Source: Nothophaeocryptopus gaeumannii | Lineage: Eukaryota > Ascomycota > Dothideomycetes > Mycosphaerellales > Mycosphaerellaceae | Length of the DNA stretch: 64,000 nucleotides | Assembly: GCA_031771865.1 (NCBI GenBank) | Contig: JASISA010000041.1 | Location: 868,001 to 932,000, forward strand | Direction: 5' to 3' | Shown here: piece by piece, positions 41,113-51,245 of the stretch | How the letters are laid out: each line of letters begins with the position of its first letter | How positions within the stretch are numbered: the first letter of the stretch is position 1 | Notes under the pieces: generated by a model | Databases searched by the model: none | Seen by the model: only the letters and a program-made list of their open reading frames with translations | Told to the model about the DNA's origin: nothing | Program-made: the position numbers and the translations under genes

Positions 41113-42789
41113 TTAATTACCCTTCATCGACCTTGTCTTCCGCGTTGACGGCTCCACAACCAGCTTCTTCCTTGGCTTCTTGATATGCGTCTGGGCTGGT
41201 TCAGCAAGTGTTGGAGGTGCTGGTTCAGCTACAGTTGTTGGAGGTGTTGGTTCAGCAACAGGCACTGATTCTACCTGCTCCAGCGGAGCAGCGACTTGCT
41301 GCTGTATAGCCTCCTCAACAAACAACGACACCTCTGTCTGCTCAATAATAGTATCCAGCCTCTCCGAAAAAGTATCGCGAGTTGGTTCTACGACCTCATA
41401 ATCTTCTTCAACAATAGGAGCCTTGGGTTCCTTCTTGACGAACCATTCACTCGGCGAGTCAAAGCTAAAACTACTGCTTGATTGATCGCTAGCCTCGCTG
41501 GTTAGATCAATGATCTCTGCACCAGCCGGAATGCGATAAGGACGTACCGATAGACCAGCGTTGCCTTTAGTAGGTGATGGAGGCGACAATTCACTGCTGG
41601 CCTGGCGTTTGTGTCCACTCGCAACAGTACTCGTAGCAGCACTCGCAGCAGTACTCGTAGCAGCACTCGCAGCAGCCTCGCGAGCCGCGTATGCCAACGT
41701 TGAAGAAGTCAACTGCGCACGGCGAAAGACTGCGGCCCGCGGCGAATTGTGTAGCGGGTCACTCGTATCCGCATTGGTAGTACTCGTAGTAGATTTGGCT
41801 GGACTCGTAGTACTGTCGTCCTGATCCGCTATTCCGCGTTGGCCGACTGGTTTCGTATTCCAGCGTCTGACCCGATTGACGAGAATTACTACCTTGATAT
41901 GGACTGTCGCATTCAATGCTGACCATGGACTGCGATGAAATGGCAATAGCATCTCTTCGAGGTCATCCGATAGTAGATTGGTGTCTGCTGGGCGGATTGG
42001 TTCGTTGGTATCCTCATCAAAAGATACACAAAGGAAGGAGTCTTGATGCGGGTGTATTAACCATTGCTGTAAAGTTAGTCCAGCAGCCGGAACAATAACA
42101 GTAGAATAGAGCCAGTTCCTACGCATGTCTTCGTTGCGGCTCGGCAGCATATCAACCATATGTTGATAAGTATCAAAGAAGCCGTCCAGTCGCCATCTTT
42201 GTATAAGCTCCGGTTCATCGTAGTGCCAAACATCCGGAGTTGACAACGCTGAAGCCTTTTGCTTCTTGTTCTTCGGCGTACGAATATTGACAAGCACTGT
42301 AAAAGCCTCGCACCGAAAGTGAATCTCTCGGCGTTGGGCTTTACCCTTGCCCTTGCCCTTGGATAAAGAGGTAGATAGTGGTGCACTCGCACTCGCACTC
42401 GTAGGAGCTGGCGATGCAGCTGGACGAGAGATCTTGCGGTTAGTAGAAGCCTTAGGACTGAGGGGATCGATACCAGCGTTGCCAATATTGCGGCTGTGTG
42501 ACTTCTTATTCTGCTGAAGAACGGTGTTACCACGGTTCGAAGAGGTAGTGCCGAAACCTTGAAAGCCAGTATATGTACTAGAGGCTCCAGCTCCAATAAG
42601 CGCACTCGCAGCACTCGTAGCTGCTGGCCGTGCTGCTAGTAGTGGAGAGGATATGAGAGGCCCGTTATCTTCTCGGTAATGAGGATTGTGCACAAGGCAA
42701 TAGGGGCATCGGAAAACGTTGCCAAGATCACAGTGATATATCACTTGCTTCTTGGACTGCGCACAGAACTTAGTCCACTTAAGATCCAT
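41113..42789 (-). CDS. Transposon accessory protein, 558 residues
   Basis: A single open frame. The N-terminus has a small Cys/His cluster (HCDLGNVFRCPYC, then HNPHYRED) that could bind zinc. A long linker rich in Ser, Ala and Lys follows, with KGKGKGKAQRR. The middle (residues 165-320) is ordered: FRCEAFTVLVNIR, then IQRWRLDGFFDTYQHMVDML, NWLYSTVIVPAAGLTLQQWL and TVHIKVVILVNRVRRW. The C-terminal third is low-complexity and basic at the end (KKPRKKLVVEPSTRKTRSMK). No family is recognised. Its start lies within the 3' part of the transposase region, which reads the same strand, so the two may share a transcript. Confidence 0.65.
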   Translation of the reverse strand: MDLKWTKFCAQSKKQVIYHCDLGNVFRCPYCLVHNPHYREDNGPLISSPLLAARPAATSAASALIGAGASSTYTGFQGFGTTSSNRGNTVLQQNKKSHSRNIGNAGIDPLSPKASTNRKISRPAASPAPTSASASAPLSTSLSKGKGKGKAQRREIHFRCEAFTVLVNIRTPKNKKQKASALSTPDVWHYDEPELIQRWRLDGFFDTYQHMVDMLPSRNEDMRRNWLYSTVIVPAAGLTLQQWLIHPHQDSFLCVSFDEDTNEPIRPADTNLLSDDLEEMLLPFHRSPWSALNATVHIKVVILVNRVRRWNTKPVGQRGIADQDDSTTSPAKSTTSTTNADTSDPLHNSPRAAVFRRAQLTSSTLAYAAREAAASAATSTAASAATSTVASGHKRQASSELSPPSPTKGNAGLSVRPYRIPAGAEIIDLTSEASDQSSSSFSFDSPSEWFVKKEPKAPIVEEDYEVVEPTRDTFSERLDTIIEQTEVSLFVEEAIQQQVAAPLEQVESVPVAEPTPPTTVAEPAPPTLAEPAQTHIKKPRKKLVVEPSTRKTRSMKGN

Positions 42790-44568
42790 TGTTGAAGAAG
42801 GAGGTAACGCTGAATACCCTTAAAGTGGCTGACCAGCAGCCTCAAATACTGCTCTAGTTCGGTCACTCGGCTGCCTCTGTGTACTAGCAGTAGGCGTTTC
42901 AAACTCCGGCAGATCTCCGCCATTGTTGACATACTCATGCGCTGCAGTGCGGAGGTGATGGTATGCATGAACATGCAGCTTTGCGGCCCAGGCAATGCTG
43001 ATTCCTCACCACCATGAAACATGATTGGATAGCCGCTAGTATGAAGCATATCATTACACCACTCGAGAGATATTGGAGGTAGATATGCGAGCAAATCTGC
43101 GAATAGAATCAGCTGGAGTGAACTACTAAGTTCCAGCTTACAGCATCCCCTGCGAGCCTGCGAGTGCCGCTGCGAGTGACATGGGCAGCTACGAGTGCCT
43201 AGCTACGAGTGGCTCCGGCAGTTACGAGTGTGCACACCGCTACTTACCAAACTCTGCAATCTTGTCAACCCATTGCTGTAAAACCGGATCTTCAGTATCC
43301 AGTAAATGCCCGTAGAAGTCACCGCCGTGAAGCTCCGGATAGTCGTAGAGATTGTTGGGCTCTCCAGCTACATGCTTAGCAACTGTCTGTTCGTTGTGCT
43401 TACGGATTGTATGAGTATTCCAGCAGTGTACAAACTCTCCAGTTGTATACCTCATTACAGGGATGTAGATTGCGAGCCAGGCAATACGATCTGCTTTAAG
43501 AGCTGCGTTATAATGCCCTTCCTCTCGGAGTTGATTGAAATAGTCTCTCCAGCGGTTGAATACTGACTTTGCTGCCTCGCCCCACTAGTGCTCAATAGTC
43601 TGACTTCCTTTGCTTGTTGTATACTAGAAGGCATCGCTGAAAGTGATATGTTCGCTAGCAAGGTGCTCACGTAGGAGAAGATGTGCGTCCGCAAGCATTG
43701 GAGTTTCAACGCCCTGATCAGATCGTATGATATTAGGCATACGGCCGGCCTTGTAGATCGTGATGATGTACTGTGCAAAAACCGAGAACTTGGTCTTAGC
43801 TAGCGGCCCAACAAAGTACCAGATAATCTTCCTTGAAAAGACGTCGATACAGGCGTAGATCGAGCATCCATAATTAGCCAGCTTACAAAAAGCATCAATA
43901 GAGTATACATTATCAGCTCCTCGAGCTTGAGGCCTTACGCTACGAGGTTTACTGCGTTTACCAGGTCGACGGCTCTCAAAAAGCTGCTGGCACCTTGGCA
44001 CGGGCAATACGGAAGATGCGGTCTCTACGAGTGATCAGCGAGTGCAGCCTACGAGTGCGAGTGCCTGAGTGAATGAATACAAAGGCGTACCTGCCAATGA
44101 AGTGCCATTTCTCACGAATAGTTTGGGCCAGCTTGCGATATCAAAGTCCTGTGCAGCACCATGCCCAAGCACATGGTCAATGCCTCGCTAATAGCGGCAT
44201 CCACCTCTTTAGAAGATTCTGCTGATACCTCTTATATAGGCCTATATCACGCCTCAACCGCTGATATTGTATGAGGGAGATATTGCAGCCATCTGCCTGT
44301 AGATACTGAACTTCCTCTCATCTTTGTATGAGTACAGCCAGAAACGCTCAATAATACGGGCTCTGAGGGCATTGTCTACCTGTAGAGGAGCCTGTCGAAT
44401 ACGAGCACCCCACTGCTTTAGCCTCCTCTTCAGAGTCTTGACAGATATATCAATATCGTAGTAGGTTCGTAGATTATCGCATATCGCAGTGTATTCGCGT
44501 CGGTCAAAGAAGATCCAGTGCTCAATCTGGGCTCGCACGGGCTCGAGGTCAACGGTATGAGGCGCCAT
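42741..44568 (-). pseudogene. Degenerate integrase-type (rve/DDE) transposase
   Basis: From the ATG at 44568 the head reads as a helix-turn-helix domain (EYTAICDNLRTYYDI, then ISVKTLKRRLKQWGARIR). It is broken near 44254 by a stop and frame change. From about 44007 a DDE core is readable: VYSIDAFCKLANYG carries the first Asp, CIDVFSRKIIWYFVG the second part, and RSDQGVETPMLADAH a third acidic motif. Two in-frame TAG codons follow (43624-43626 and 43585-43587). The frame then continues through FVHCWNTHTIRKHN to 43240, where a GTAAGT donor and a TATTCGCAG acceptor join a last exon starting DLLAYLPP. The gene is clearly recognisable but not functional as written. Confidence 0.8.
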
Positions 44569-44653
44569 ATGCACTTGCGAGTGCAGGTACGAGTGTAGGC
44601 ACGAGTGTAGGGCAATATAACGAGTGTAGATAAGAGTGTGGAAGCCGAGGCGA

Positions 44654-44691
44654 AAGTTGATATGACCCTTAGTCATGAACAGGGCTCTGCC
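44654..44691 (-). repeat. Right terminal inverted repeat
   Basis: Exact reverse complement of the left end (39968-40005). It is followed directly by ccac, the second copy of the 4-bp target duplication. Confidence 0.95.
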
Positions 44692-44695
44692 CCAC

Positions 44696-46999
44696 CACCG
44701 CGCTAAGGTAACACCAGATACCACTTTGAGACATGACCTGCTCCTTTTGGAAACGAGCTCTCTATTACGGATCTAGAACCGAGAAAATACGCTTCTTCCT
44801 GGCATCGCCTCCTCGCCTTGCGCCGAGCCACAGACGCACATCGTTTCACAATCCAGAGCGCTGTTTGTTATCTCGCGGTGGGCTGCTGTGTTCACTGCGA
44901 CTGTCGAACTCTTGCCAGTACTGTGCCGTAAAGCCACCAAGCACCCTGAAACCTGTCTTGGCATCATCAACGGTACCAAGAATTTGTGCCGTGTGTACCA
45001 GATTCTTGTTGCGAAGCACCGCCCAACGAGTCGCAGGTACAACCGACCGTGAGGAAAGGCCGACCTCAGTACCAAGGCTCTCGATCAGCGCTAGAGCAGG
45101 CTGCTGGTATCATCTGTAATACATGATGTAGGGTTTGCCGCGAACCGAGACATCGAAAGGCCCGTCTACGGCGCCTACCGTGAGATCAGAAATCAGGAAT
45201 CGCCTCGTTCACATGCGAAGGAGGCTTGCGAGCGTGATGCACGCCTAGCCTTGCAGAAGCCGAAGAACTTGGAGGTACGCAAGCAACCTTGGCCACGCAG
45301 ATGAGGCCTCAACTCGCTGAGGGGATGGTGAAAGCTATGGACCCACTAACGGCAGGTGTCACTATAGGTCCGAGGCCCGTGATGTGCTTGGATACGAGTC
45401 AAAACATCCTGCTCGTACGAATGTCTCCAAGTAGCGAGATGCATCACGGCAATACCGATGCGCTGATATGCACGCCTTTGACGCTGAAAACGCAACCGCA
45501 TTGAGATCCGCTCCCGCGCTTTATCTGCAAATCAAGACCAGATCGTCCGGAATTTGCAAGCAGACCGGTACCTTCAAACCTTATTCAGGTCGCTGGATCC
45601 TACGGCCCACGTGTGTAGGAATCCGGTCACCAAGTTGCAACGCTACGCTCTTGATAAGGCCTTGGGGAGTGAGTTCATCGCAAGAATCACAGGCGCGCCC
45701 ACGTGTGCCGAAGCTGCAGCGAATCTGGCCTCTAAAAAGGTATCAGGTCTGAGCGTGATAGTGATGAAAGTAGCCTGGCGCTATTGGTCAGAAAGTGCGC
45801 TCTTTGGGAGTCGCTCGCCAATTGGAGTATACTCAGGAGCAGAAGCCCAAGATCCGAACCCTGATGAAGATGGCGGTTTCTGCTTGCGAAGTGGCCGCAA
45901 AATTTGGGGAAGTTTGAGCATGCTATTAGAGGAAGTCTCGCACGCTTTCGTCCTGCCTGCTTCCTCTGCTCCCTCTCATTCGTTGACAGCAACGAATGCG
46001 CAGGTTGTGATGGCATTCGGTTATCGCACATGGATGGCATACCCTCAAGCGGCGACACAGAAAGACCAGAGGACGATAGTGTCAGATGCAGCCTGATCAG
46101 GACGCGACTCGGCATGAATGCCGTTCCAGTGTATTTATCGCATCAGGCCACCCTGTCTCAGCTCCATATCTGGATCTTTGCAGGGTTCCGGGGAATTGCA
46201 TGAACTTGTCACGACCCGAAGAGCGTTTTCGCGCCATAGACTGATCGTAGATGCACGACGTGTAAGTAATGCAGATTCGGCGTGGTACGGCGTTTGAAGA
46301 AGGTGGCGCTATCTCCAAGCCTCTCGCGTACTTTAAAACGCCCGTGATGCACGGATGCTGGCAGTTCCAGCTGAAGGCAACCGTGGTCTGGATCTTTTCC
46401 AATGGCAAGGCTGAAGTATCGCAGCAATGTCCGCATCTGTCCACAATCCAGAAAAAAGTCGTTTGTTGCTAGGACTTCGTACCAGACTCGCTGTCAATGT
46501 GATTTCCTGAGTATCGCTGGACTGCATTGATTGAATGCTCGCTATATTGCATGTAGGACGGCTGCCTCTATAAGGTCGAGGCATATGGGCTTGCTTGATG
46601 AACTGCAATAAGTCCTCTATAAGTCGTGCCCAGCATGTTGAACTAAGTACAATGCTGAGTAGAGATCACCATGGGCTGCCTCTAGCATTTCCCTTCGGAA
46701 AGTCGTGCTTTCCCGCCTTTAATCCGCATTCCTGGCTCAGTCAGCATCGACTGCGACCAAGAATTGATGAAATACGCATAGAAGGTGGCCTGTATATGCA
46801 ACTCCGGCAATGAAGCTCGGTGAGCAGCAGCTCCGCAACAGCTCGCAACGCGGGGCACCGAGCGGAATCTTGTCGCCACTCAGCGAGGTCGGAATGCATT
46901 GAAGGAATAATTGATCCTGTGGCCGTCAATCGCTGTCAGATCAGCAGCTTGCTAAAAACACGTCCATCTTGATACAAGACCACAGCTGGGCCAGCCAAC
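44696..46999. other. Region of coding-like debris right of the transposon
   Basis: No intact gene, but several parts look formerly coding. On the minus strand, about 45105-44850 reads as a coherent peptide (LVHTAQILGTVDDAKTGF, then LGGFTAQYWQEFDS) up to a TGA. On the plus strand, about 45137-45300 reads ERPVYGAYREIRNQ, and 45510-46096 has an open frame with LFRSLDPTAHV and YALDKALGSEFIARITG. None is recognised. Mixed strands and stops suggest decayed genes or old elements. Confidence 0.35.
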
Positions 47000-48091
47000 A
47001 TGGCACCAATCGCCACAACTCTATCGTCTGAGACCAATGGAAATGCCAGCGTTGGCGCCTTAGGAAAGACCAAGAGCGGAAAGCCGCTAAAGATCAGGTC
47101 ATACCCCAAGTTCGAGTCGCTGGAAGAGGAGCGACTGTATAGAAAGCAGCATCTTGCGGCAGCCTACCGCATTTTTGCCGAGCGCGGTAAGTAACAACGA
47201 GGACCATCGTCTCCAAGCTCCAGCTGACCTTTAAAAAAACAGGGTTTGATGAAGGCGTGGCTGGACACATCTCGGTCAGAGACCCTATTCTCACAGATCA
47301 CTTCTGTAGGTGATGCATCGGCCAAAATTGGTGGACACCGGGCTGACATCTGAGTGAAGGGCTCAATCCGTTGTCCATGCACTTCTCACAGATCAGTGTC
47401 TCCGATCTCATCCTTGTGAATGAAGATGGAGAAGTAGTGATTGGAGATGAGCCTATCAATGCGGCCGCCTTTGCGATTCACTCTGAGATCCACAAAGCAA
47501 GGCCAGAGGTCCACGCAGCTTGTGAGTCGTCCAGCTTGCACTGCTTGGGGGAAAATAGTTTTGTGACTGATGTCGTCTTCTAGGCCATGCTCATAGTGTG
47601 TACGGGAAAGCCTTTTCGGTCTTTGGCCGAGAGCTGGATATGATCACCCAGGATAGTCTTCGCTTTTACAAAGACCATGCCGTCTACCCCCAGTTTGGCG
47701 GCGTTGTGTTGGATCGCGAAGAAGGTAAGAGGATCGCCTCGCACCTTGGTAATGGAAAGGCCATCATCCTGCAGAACCACGGTCTGCTGACGGTACGTCC
47801 GATACGGCTCTTCTACGCGACGTTGTCGATCGTTGTTGCTCATGTATATTTCAGGTGGGAGAAACGGTCGATGCTGCCGCATTCTGGTTCATCTCGTTGG
47901 ACAAGACTTGCCACGCACAGTTGCTTGTCGACGCTGCGGCGCAAGGCAGTGGTCACAAGAAAACATACATACCCGAAGAGGAGGCCAGTTACTCCTTTGA
48001 TCAAGTTGGTAAGCCAGAGAAAGGCTGGCTTGCTTTTCAGCCGTACTATGACGATATACTGGCGAAGACCAATGGCAGTTTCTTGAAGTGA
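47000..48091 (+). CDS. Class II aldolase/adducin-family protein
   Basis: Five exons (47000-47186, 47243-47309, 47355-47521, 47584-47792, 47855-48091) join to 288 residues. Family motifs lie in order: a helix-rich head (ERLYRKQHLAAAYRIF), GVAGHISVRDPI, NPLSMHFSQISVSDLILV, AAFAIHSEIHKARPEVHAACHAHS with the zinc-ligand histidines, ILQNHGLLTVGETVDAAAFWF, and an aromatic tail. Bacterial members (fuculose-phosphate aldolase) are zinc-dependent lyases; many fungal members are uncharacterised and some lack clear activity. The second intron is the least certain: the donor is either GTAGGT (47306) or GTGATG (47310), and only the latter keeps the frame with the acceptor at 47354. Confidence 0.87.
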
Positions 48092-48490
48092 AGGTCGCGT
48101 CTTCGGAGGATGTGATAGTATAGCAATGAAGAGTGTAAAACGCGTGCGAGGTTTTCAGGATGCGCATCCTCACAACCTTTGAAGGTCATTTTTGACCAGC
48201 CGTTATGACTGTCTGACAAAAGTCTTGAGAAGGTTCCGGCTCCGGCTGCTTCCGTTCCGCACTTCACTTCGAACTACGCTATCTTTCACTCGCCATCCAC
48301 CTCTTCGCTGACAAACTATATCGAATCTCATCGGACACCATCTTTTCGCGAAGCACGGTCAAGCAAAGTATCCAGCAACAAATTCGTGAGTGCCAATGAA
48401 CCACAGCAGAAGACGGGCAGAACTGTTGATAACGCGTCTGAGAGAACGAGAGGCTTGGAAGGGGCATATCCGAGCAGGGCGGTCGCCGCC
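48092..48490. other. Promoter region of the Pfs2 gene
   Basis: About 400 bp without a convincing gene. Open frames from 48386 overlap the Pfs2 first exon in other frames and are treated as shadows. Confidence 0.45.
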
Positions 48491-50524
48491 ATGGATCGCG
48501 ACTATCAAGGAGATCATGGCGGCTTTGAGCAGAGCAGACCCCGTGGTCGACCCAGCAGACGTGAGTTTCGACCTTGCTATTCTTGGGAAGCCCTTTCAGC
48601 AGGCCAAAGTGGATAGCGCTTGCAAAATGCAAACACGATTGCACAAAGAAATATCGTCTCTTCGCTGTTCTCTTCAGCAGCTTAGCTGCGAACACGCCGT
48701 GTCACTCGTTGCGCGTCTTGATTTCGCAATTGGACTAACATCGAGTTCGTTGCAGGTAACGCGACTGACGTCGGAACCACATACGTGCATTTCATGCATG
48801 AACGGCGATCTGAAGCAAGTACTCTGAGAGGATTTGAAGCTGAACGGCCTACTTTGAGCTATGCCGCCTCCATGATTCCGCCAGCTGCCAGGAAAGGCAA
48901 GGCGGTCGACTCAATACCTGCGAAGCACCTCCATTCATCATTCAACAAGCACCGACACCCCGTACATGTGGTCAAATGGACCCCAGACGGCCGCCGGCTA
49001 TTGACTGGCGCCACCAGTGGCGAGTTCACTCTCTGGAATGGAACAGGCTTCAATTTCGAGACTATAATGCAGGCGCATGAGACTGCTGTTAGATCTATTG
49101 AGTATTCTCATAGCGATGACTGGCTCATTTCAGGCGACCACGAGGGTCTTGTCAAATACTGGCAGCCCAACTTCAACAACGTCAAAGAGATTCAGGCCCA
49201 TCAAGATCCTGTTAGAGACATGGCGTTTGCACCGCAAGACTCCAAGTTTGTGACCGCTTCAGACGATGCTTCCCTGAAAATCTTCGACTTTGCTAGCGGC
49301 GAGGAAATTTCGCAATTGCTTGGACACCAATGGGATGCGAAAAGCGTTGATTGGCATCCTACCAAGGGTCTGCTAGTCTCTGGATCGAAAGACCACCAGA
49401 TGAAGCTGTGGGATCCTCGCTCAGGGCGCTGCCTCACGACTCTCCATGGACATAAAAATACCGTCAATATGACGAGATTCGAGCCTAGCAGGGGCACACT
49501 GCTTGCGTCATGTGCTCGAGATCAGACAGTGAGGGTTTTCGACATCAACATGATGCGGGATGTCTTCCTACTCAAGGGCAACGAGAAAGAAGTAAACTCA
49601 GTTGTTTGGCATCCAATCCATTCCAATCTACTTACAACTGGCGCGTTGGACGGAGCGATGTGTCACTATCTTCTAGACGAGCAGAACCCACCTCCAGGCA
49701 CAACTTTGACAGTCTCGCCATACGACTCTCCGAACCCAGCGGATGCTCCGGCTCAAACTCTTTATCCTGCCCACAAGGTGCCCTTTGCCCACGAGTTCAG
49801 CATTTGGAGTATGGACTGGCATCCAATGGGCCACATCCTCGCATCCGGCAGCAATGACCGAGCCACTCGCTTCTGGACCCGACCTCGACCCGGTGAGGGT
49901 AGCTTTGTCAATGACAAATGGCATATTGGTCAAGCTGCTGCCGAGGAAAAAGGTACTTGGAAGAAGTCTGATCGCCAGACGAGGGAAGAAGAGGATGCCG
50001 AAGCAGAAGACGAGGCAGACGGGCTGGAAGATCAGAGAATGCCCGGCAAGGGCTCTATGCTACCAGGGCTTCCAGGACTGCCTGGATTGCCTGGACTGGG
50101 TGCAGCGGCGCCAGCTGTACAGCCAGCTGCCAGCAACGGCGGCTACAGCTCTTCGCCGCAGAACTTTCCGCCAGGCATGGGTAACAATGCATCAGCTCCG
50201 CCACCCGGTTATCCCCCGCCGCTGCCTGGCAATCTTCCACCTGGCCTTGATATGAACGCGCTGCAACAAGCATTCGGTCAACAACAGTCTCCGAATGGGC
50301 AGCCTCCGATGCCACCAAACTTTCCTCCACCTGGTATGCCTGGATTTCCTCCGCCTCAAGGCTATCCCCCAGGCTTTCCGTCTGGGGGCGGTCTTCCTGG
50401 AATGGGACAATCGCCCACGCCTTCAGGCGGCGAAGGTGGTGTTCGGAGGAGGGCTCCACTGCCAAGCCAATCAGACAGCTTAAAGGCAGAAATGAGGCAA
50501 GGGCGGTACTTGAAGCCTCGATAA
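48491..50524 (+). CDS. PFS2: Polyadenylation factor subunit 2 (WD40)
   Basis: Two exons (48491-48560 and 48756-50524) give 612 residues; the 195-bp intron has a GTGAGT donor, an ACTAAC branch site and a TTGCAG acceptor. The short first exon encodes MDRDYQGDHGGFEQSRPRGR with a strong ATG context (gccgccATGG). After splicing, VGTTYVHFMHERR and RPTLSYAASMIPPAAR match the conserved head of Pfs2. Seven WD40 repeats follow (for example WTPDGRRLLTGATSGEFTLW and GSKDHQMKLWDPRSGRC), then a proline/glycine-rich tail with PGLPGLPGL repeats. Pfs2/WDR33 is a subunit of the cleavage and polyadenylation factor and acts in pre-mRNA 3'-end processing in the nucleus. Confidence 0.93.
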
Positions 50525-51245
50525 AATCGCCGGTGTCGCAAAAGTGGGTATCACAGCTCTAAAGTTCCACAACCCTCGATATTCGCTGCATTTAAATGTG
50601 TCAAGGGCACGCAGGAGACACGTGAGTTAGAACGAGATTATCTGCGGCCATTGCTGCGCGTCATGAAGCATGCCTGGATGGCTACGATGTTTTCTTGAAA
50701 TGCAGGGATTCCGGGGTCCATGGCGCCACCACCTTTCAGCGGCCTTGTGACAAGGGCTTTCCACACAGCGTTGAAGTAGTCAGGTGAAGATGAAATATGA
50801 CAAAGAGGATCAGCGGAGGCGCTGGTCGTAGTCTACCTTCGTAGCATTTCATGAAGCGTGAAATATCCCCGCAATCTCCATGTGTTCCAAGGCGTTGACA
50901 GCGATGATGACATGCATGATGCCCTGCAGCCTTCCCAGGCTTCTCACCGCACATGCAGCCCAGACATTCGTGGAAATTCCCAACATGCCTTCCAAAATAT
51001 TCGAGTACCTCCCGCAATGTCTCCTCTCCTGCCGATACCATCACCACGAAGTCATCAAGACACGGCAAGACCGCTCAAGCGCCCGTGAAGGAGCAGGTGC
51101 CTCTCGATCGGATCGAGTCGACGTACATTGAACCGCCGTTGCATGGGGTGACGACCCATACTTCATACCCGCGAGCCTGGCTCTCGCAACCGACAATCTG
51201 GCGCTCCGGCAAGAGGCGGAACAGCGAGAGAGAAGAGACGGCAAC
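50525..51245. other. Intergenic stretch before the DGAT1-like gene
   Basis: No convincing gene. Several short frames on both strands overlap one another without recognisable motifs. It must carry the acyltransferase promoter. Confidence 0.45.

Larger units (their letters stand above)
39968..44691. mobile_element. 4.7-kb DNA transposon with integrase-type transposase
   Basis: The element is bounded by 38-bp perfect terminal inverted repeats (39968-40005 and 44654-44691, beginning ggcagagccctg) and flanked by a 4-bp direct duplication, ccac (39964-39967 and 44692-44695). Inside are a plus-strand gene (from 40337), a long minus-strand gene (41113-42789) and a minus-strand transposase gene (42741-44568). 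The transposase has a helix-turn-helix head and an rve-like DDE core resembling fungal integrase-core elements. Assignment to a named superfamily (Ginger, IS3EU or another) is not possible from sequence reading alone. Transposition of this copy is unlikely because its transposase carries stops and a shift. Confidence 0.9.
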
